Of a stretch of DNA of 64,000 nt, positions 60,320 to 64,000 are shown in pieces (positions within the stretch are counted from its first letter, which is position 1; every line of letters starts with the position of its first letter). The notes beneath the pieces were generated by a model. The model was not told the DNA's origin. It saw nothing but the letters and a program-made list of their open reading frames with translations, and ran no database searches. This DNA is from Kitasatospora sp. SolWspMP-SS2h (lineage in GTDB: Bacteria > Actinomycetota > Actinomycetes > Streptomycetales > Streptomycetaceae), in contig NZ_QLLT01000034.1 of NCBI RefSeq assembly GCF_003259315.1, positions 1-64,000 of the forward strand, read 5' to 3'. The position numbers and the translations under genes are program-made.

Positions 60320-61534
60320 TCAGCTCCCGTTCTGGACGGCACGGACGACGACGGCGGAGTTGAAGCCCCAACGGCCGCGGGCGAGCACCAGGGCGGTGTC
60401 CACCCGGGCCCGTCGGGGCTCCCCGAGGACCAGGTCCAGGCCGTACTCCCCGGGCACCACCGCGGTGCCGAAGGTCGGCGGAACGACGTCCTCCTGAATG
60501 CTCATCAGGGCGGCGACGGTGTCCAGCGGGCCGCCGCCGGACAGCAGTCGCCCGGTGAGCGTCTTGGGCGCGGTCACCGGCACACCGCGCTCCCCGAACA
60601 CGGCGCACAGCGCCTGCGCCTCGGCCAGGTCGGCGTCCGGCAGACCGAGCGCGTCGGCGAACACCACGTCCACCTGCCCGGGCTCCACCTTCGCGTCGGC
60701 GAGGGCGAGTTCGATGGTGCGCCGCAGCGCGGGCGGTCTGCCGCTGTCCGGGGCGGGGTCGAACCCGCAGGCGTAGCCGGCCACTTCTCCGTACACCCGG
60801 GCGCCGCGGGCGGCCGCCGCGGCCGGGTCCTCCAGGACCATCAGGGCGCCGCCCTCGCCCGGCAGGTAGCCGCAGGCCCGGACGTCGAACGGCCGGTAGG
60901 CGGTGGCCGGGTCGGGGTCGAGGCTGACCCGCCCGCCGGCCAGGTGCGAGGCCCAGCCCCACGGATCGAAGGCCGAGTCCACCCCGCCGCACACCACCAG
61001 CGGCACCCCGCCGCGCACCGTGCGGCGGGCCTGGCCGAGCGCGTCCAGGCCACCGGCCTGCTCGGCGACCAGGGCGAGCGAGGGGCCGCGCATGCCGTGC
61101 CGGATGGATAGCTGTCCGGTGTTCACCGCGTAGAACCAGGCGAACGACTCGTAGACGCTGACGTGCTCGGGGCCCCGGCTCCACAGCTTCCTGAACTCGC
61201 GGTGGGTGAAGTCGAAACCGCCGGAGGCGTTGGCGGTGACCACGCCCAGGTCGTAGTCGGTGAAGTCGGCGGGGTCGACGTCCGCGTCCTCCAGCGCGCA
61301 CTCGCCGGCGATCAGCGCCAGTCGGGTGGACAGGTCGGTCTGGGTGAGCAGTCGGCCGGGCAGCAGGCGTTCGGTCTCCAGCCGGACCAGGCCGGCCAGC
61401 CGGGCCGGGCCGGCGGAGGCGTCGAAACGGTCCAGCACGCCGATGCCGCTGCGGCCGGCCAGCGCGGCGGCCCAGAACTCCTTGACGCCGAAGCCGTTCG
61501 GGGCGACGACGCCCAGTCCGGTGATCACGCTCAT
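60320..61534 (-). CDS. KS-beta / chain length factor of type II PKS
   Basis: This encodes 404 residues. The start overlaps the KS-alpha stop by four bases. The protein has the thiolase fold of KS-alpha, but the active-site Cys is replaced by Gln159 in LVAEQAGGLDALG, the hallmark of chain length factors. ACGYLPGEGGALMVLED and APKTLTGRLLSGGGPLDTVAALMS are typical later blocks. It pairs with KS-alpha and sets the number of extender units. The actual chain length cannot be read safely by eye. Confidence 0.95.
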   Translation of the reverse strand: MSVITGLGVVAPNGFGVKEFWAAALAGRSGIGVLDRFDASAGPARLAGLVRLETERLLPGRLLTQTDLSTRLALIAGECALEDADVDPADFTDYDLGVVTANASGGFDFTHREFRKLWSRGPEHVSVYESFAWFYAVNTGQLSIRHGMRGPSLALVAEQAGGLDALGQARRTVRGGVPLVVCGGVDSAFDPWGWASHLAGGRVSLDPDPATAYRPFDVRACGYLPGEGGALMVLEDPAAAAARGARVYGEVAGYACGFDPAPDSGRPPALRRTIELALADAKVEPGQVDVVFADALGLPDADLAEAQALCAVFGERGVPVTAPKTLTGRLLSGGGPLDTVAALMSIQEDVVPPTFGTAVVPGEYGLDLVLGEPRRARVDTALVLARGRWGFNSAVVVRAVQNGS

Positions 61535-62799
61535 GCCGTCCTCCGCTCGGGCCGCACCAGCACCATCGCGCTCTGGAAGCCGCCGAAGCCGCTGCCCACC
61601 GTCAACACCGTGTCGGTGCGGTGCTCACGCGCCGTGTTCGGCACGTAGTCCAGGTCGCAGTCCGGGTCCTCGACCCGCAGGTTCGCGGTCGGCGGGACGA
61701 CGTGGTGGGCCATCGCCAGCAGCGAGGCGGCGATCTCCACCGAGCCGACCGCGCCCAGCGAGTGGCCCACCATCGACTTGATCGAGCTGACCGGCGTCCG
61801 GTGGGCCCAGTCGCCCAGGCTGACCTTGAACGCCGCGGTCTCGTGCCGGTCGTTCTGCTTGGTGCCCGAACCGTGCGCGTTGATGTAGTCCACCTGCGAG
61901 GCGTCCACCCGGGCCTGGCCGAGCGCGGAGCGGATCGCCTCCGCCATCTCCCGCCCGTCGGGCTTCAGCCCGGTCATGTGGTAGGCGTTGCAGCGGGTGG
62001 CGAACCCGCCGACCTCGGCGTAGATCCGGGCCCCGCGCCGACGGGCCGCCTCCAGCTCCTCCAGCACGAACACCGCGGCGCCCTCCGCCAGCACGAAGCC
62101 GTTGCGGGTGCCGTCGAACGGCCGGGAGGCGTGCTCCGGGTCGTCGTTGTACGTGGTGGTGGCCTTGATGGCGTCGAAGCAGGCGACCACGATCGGAGTG
62201 ATCGGGGTGTCGGTGGCACCGGCCACCATCACGTCCGCGCTGCCCTCGCGGATCAGCGCCACGGCGTGCCCGACCGAGTCCAGACCCGAGGTGCAGCCGT
62301 CGGACACCATCGCGACCGGGCCCTCCGCACCGACCGTCCAGGCCACCTCGGCGGGCATGATGCTCGGCACCATGTGGTCGTACATGTGCGGGGAGAGGTG
62401 GTCCGTCCCCATCACCCAGTTGCGGCCGGAGTCGGAGAGCACCAGGTACTCCTGCTCCAGGCTGGTGGCGGCCGCCACCGCGCTGCCCAGACTCACCCCG
62501 ATCCGGTGCGGAGCGTGCGCGGACAGGTCGATGCCGCTGTCGGCCACCGCCTCCCGGGCGGCCACCACGGCGAACTGGGTGGCCCGATCCATCCGGCGCA
62601 CCTGGCGGGGCGTCAGCCCCTCGGCCGCCGGATCGAAGTCCACCTCGCCCGCCACCTGCGAACGGTACGGCGACGGGTCGAAGAAGGTGATCCGCCGGGT
62701 CGCCGTCCGGCCCGCCGACAGCAGCTCCCAGAAGGCGTCCTTGCCCGGGGAACCGGGTGCCCGCACTCCCATTCCGGTGATCACGACTCGCCGACTCAT
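61531..62799 (-). CDS. KS-alpha ketosynthase of type II PKS
   Basis: This encodes 422 residues from ATG 62797-62799. Catalytic residues: Cys169 in VSDGCTSGLDS, His309 in YINAHGSGTKQND, Lys341 and His346 in SIKSMVGHSLGAVG. RRVVITGMGVRAPG begins the protein. It condenses malonyl units on the ACP together with KS-beta. It is the first gene of the leftward minimal PKS operon and is divergent from the quinone-oxidoreductase-like gene, with the SARP-type repeats between. Confidence 0.95.
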   Translation of the reverse strand: MSRRVVITGMGVRAPGSPGKDAFWELLSAGRTATRRITFFDPSPYRSQVAGEVDFDPAAEGLTPRQVRRMDRATQFAVVAAREAVADSGIDLSAHAPHRIGVSLGSAVAAATSLEQEYLVLSDSGRNWVMGTDHLSPHMYDHMVPSIMPAEVAWTVGAEGPVAMVSDGCTSGLDSVGHAVALIREGSADVMVAGATDTPITPIVVACFDAIKATTTYNDDPEHASRPFDGTRNGFVLAEGAAVFVLEELEAARRRGARIYAEVGGFATRCNAYHMTGLKPDGREMAEAIRSALGQARVDASQVDYINAHGSGTKQNDRHETAAFKVSLGDWAHRTPVSSIKSMVGHSLGAVGSVEIAASLLAMAHHVVPPTANLRVEDPDCDLDYVPNTAREHRTDTVLTVGSGFGGFQSAMVLVRPERRTA

Positions 62800-62929
62800 T
62801 CGGCATCACCGGACGCGTCCATGCCTTTCACCTGCTCGGCCTCCCACTCGGATCCGTTGCCCTGATCGTGATCGGGAAGTTAGTCGGGCACGCTCTAAGT
62901 ACACTCAACGCCCGATCCAGCCCGCCCCC

Positions 62930-62983
62930 TCCAGCAGGGCTTCAGCGTCGGTACAGCGATGGTGCAGCAGCGCCCCGTACCAA
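62930..62983 (+). promoter_or_regulatory. SARP operator: four heptamers at 11-bp steps, plus -10
   Basis: TCCAGCA (62930), TTCAGCG (62941), TACAGCG (62952) and TGCAGCA (62963) fit TNCAGCR and lie exactly 11 bases apart. Eight bases after the last one is TACCAA (62978-62983), a possible -10. Direct repeats of this period ending eight bases before -10 are the known SARP layout. The orientation drives the gene at 63060; the divergent KS-alpha operon may also respond. Confidence 0.75.
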
Positions 62984-63059
62984 TGCCCGGGTACCCGGAA
63001 CACCCCGGCTCGGAGGGAGTCATCATGCCGACAACCACACTGCGCGAACCGGGACCGTC

Positions 63060-64000
63060 ATGAGGGCCGCGGTGCTGCACGCCCTGGGCCAGCGGCCCCG
63101 CTACCAGGAACTGCCCGACCCGCGGCCCGGCCCGGGCGAGGAGTCGGTGCGGATCACCGCCTGCCCGCTGACCAACCTCGACCGGGCCCGCGCGGCCGGC
63201 ACGCACTTCGCGGCGCCCACCGAACTGCCCGCCGTCCTCGGCTCACTGGCCGCCGGGCGCCTCCCGGACGGCAGCCGGGTGCTGTTCCGCTCCACCCGCG
63301 GCGTGATGGCCGACCGGGCCACCACCCGGCACGACTGGTGCGTCCCGATCCCCGACACGGTGGACGACGTCACGGCCGCCGCCGTACAGAACCCCGGCGT
63401 GTCGGCTTGGATCTCGCTGACCTGGCGGGCCGCCCTGCATCCCAACGAGAGCGTCCTGGTGCTCGGCGCCACCGGCGTCACCGGCCGGCTCGCCGTGCAA
63501 CTGGCCAAGCACTTCGGCGCCGGCCGGGTGGTCGCGGCCGGCCGCGACCCGCGGGGCCTGGCCGAACTGCGCGGTCTCGGCGCCGACGCGACCGTCCGGC
63601 TCGACGTCCCCGACCGCGACCTCGACCTGGCACTGCGCGAAGCGGCCGGCCCCGACGGCTTCGACGTGGTGCTGGACTACCTGTGGGGCCGACCCACCGA
63701 GGTCTACCTCAACACCCTCGTGGTCAACGACATGGTGCTGCGGCACTCCCGCACCCGGCTGGTCCAGATCGGCCAGATGGCCGGCCCCAGCCTGACCCTG
63801 CCCGCCGAGGTGCTGCGCAGCAGCGGCCTCGAGATCCTCGGCAACGGCACCGGCAACGCCCCGCCGCCCGAGGTGCTGTCGGGTTCCCTGGTCCGGGTCC
63901 TCGACCTGGTCGGCGCGGGGCAGCTCCGGATCGCCACCCACCCCGTCCCGCTGGCCGAGGTCGCCGAGGTCTGGGACCTCGCCCCGTCCGGTCGGCGCAC
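63060..64000 (+). CDS. MDR-type quinone oxidoreductase/dehydrogenase (partial)
   Basis: The start is ATG 63060; the frame is still open at the right edge after 313 residues. It is a medium-chain dehydrogenase/reductase: RAAVLHALGQRPRYQELPDPRPGPGE at the N terminus, the GroES-like part, then the NADPH site VLVLGATGVTGRLAVQLAKHFGAGRVVAAGRDP (about residues 138-170). Zinc ligands are lacking, as in the quinone oxidoreductase branch. In aromatic polyketide clusters such enzymes reduce quinones or enones. It is preceded by the SARP-type repeats and divergent from KS-alpha. The ribosome-binding site is weak. Confidence 0.85.
   Translation, partial: MRAAVLHALGQRPRYQELPDPRPGPGEESVRITACPLTNLDRARAAGTHFAAPTELPAVLGSLAAGRLPDGSRVLFRSTRGVMADRATTRHDWCVPIPDTVDDVTAAAVQNPGVSAWISLTWRAALHPNESVLVLGATGVTGRLAVQLAKHFGAGRVVAAGRDPRGLAELRGLGADATVRLDVPDRDLDLALREAAGPDGFDVVLDYLWGRPTEVYLNTLVVNDMVLRHSRTRLVQIGQMAGPSLTLPAEVLRSSGLEILGNGTGNAPPPEVLSGSLVRVLDLVGAGQLRIATHPVPLAEVAEVWDLAPSGRR

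Noticed and set aside
59682..60497. Plus-strand open frame upstream of the SARP gene
   Set aside because: There is no ribosome-binding site, the second half is antisense to the ACP gene, and the content is not protein-like.

Overview
The window is very GC-rich, with strong codon bias, SARP/LacI/TetR regulators, twin-arginine and Sec exported enzymes, a DUF5134 protein, a type II polyketide synthase and a tRNA-Pro(GGG). This points to a streptomycete chromosome (Streptomyces or Kitasatospora); I cannot tell the species. Three zones can be read.

(1) About 1-22,000 is an accessory, partly decayed zone. It holds fragments of a recombinase-like gene and of two hypothetical genes, an uncharacterised 740-residue protein, and a Ros/MucR zinc-finger regulator facing an array of inverted AT-rich operator copies. 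Next come a chimera of a truncated tsaD and a truncated, frameshifted dsbA, a VKOR-family protein, and a PepSY membrane protein. Two related secreted proteins of unknown family follow, one beside a class E/F-type sortase, then a Cys-rich mini-protein next to DUF5134, a CHAP amidase, an M15-like relic, a SulP relic and two STAS proteins. An IS5-like element carries a GNAT passenger gene. The zone ends with a tyrosine integrase beside tRNA-Pro, which suggests a former tRNA-integrating element.

(2) About 22,000-48,500 looks like ordinary chromosome: an MFS exporter with a TetR/SDR pair, PEBP, XRE, a divergent DJ-1/LysR pair, phospholipase C and a LuxR-type regulator. Then comes a beta-1,3-glucan utilisation locus: a GH81 endo-glucanase divergent from an ABC importer operon that ends in a GH1 beta-glucosidase. 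A LacI regulator lies 7 kb away, and three copies of one 14-bp palindrome tie the locus together. RecQ, a class A beta-lactamase, DUF1684, TesB and AlkB-like genes follow.

(3) About 48,600-64,000 is a type II polyketide cluster. An amidohydrolase is divergent from a rightward operon: methyltransferase-like protein, a P450 fused to an SCP2 domain, a DABB-like small protein, a DUF1100-type hydrolase, DoxX, a cupin, a second methyltransferase-like protein and an LLM oxidoreductase. Leftward genes are an aldo-keto reductase, a SARP activator, ACP, KS-beta (CLF) and KS-alpha. A rightward quinone-oxidoreductase-like gene runs off the window edge. Its upstream region has four heptamers at exact 11-bp spacing ending 8 bp before a possible -10, the arrangement described for SARP operators. 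No classical aromatase/cyclase is visible in the window, so the DABB protein or the cupin is a candidate for ring closure. A perfect 74-bp palindrome lies between the convergent LLM and aldo-keto reductase genes.
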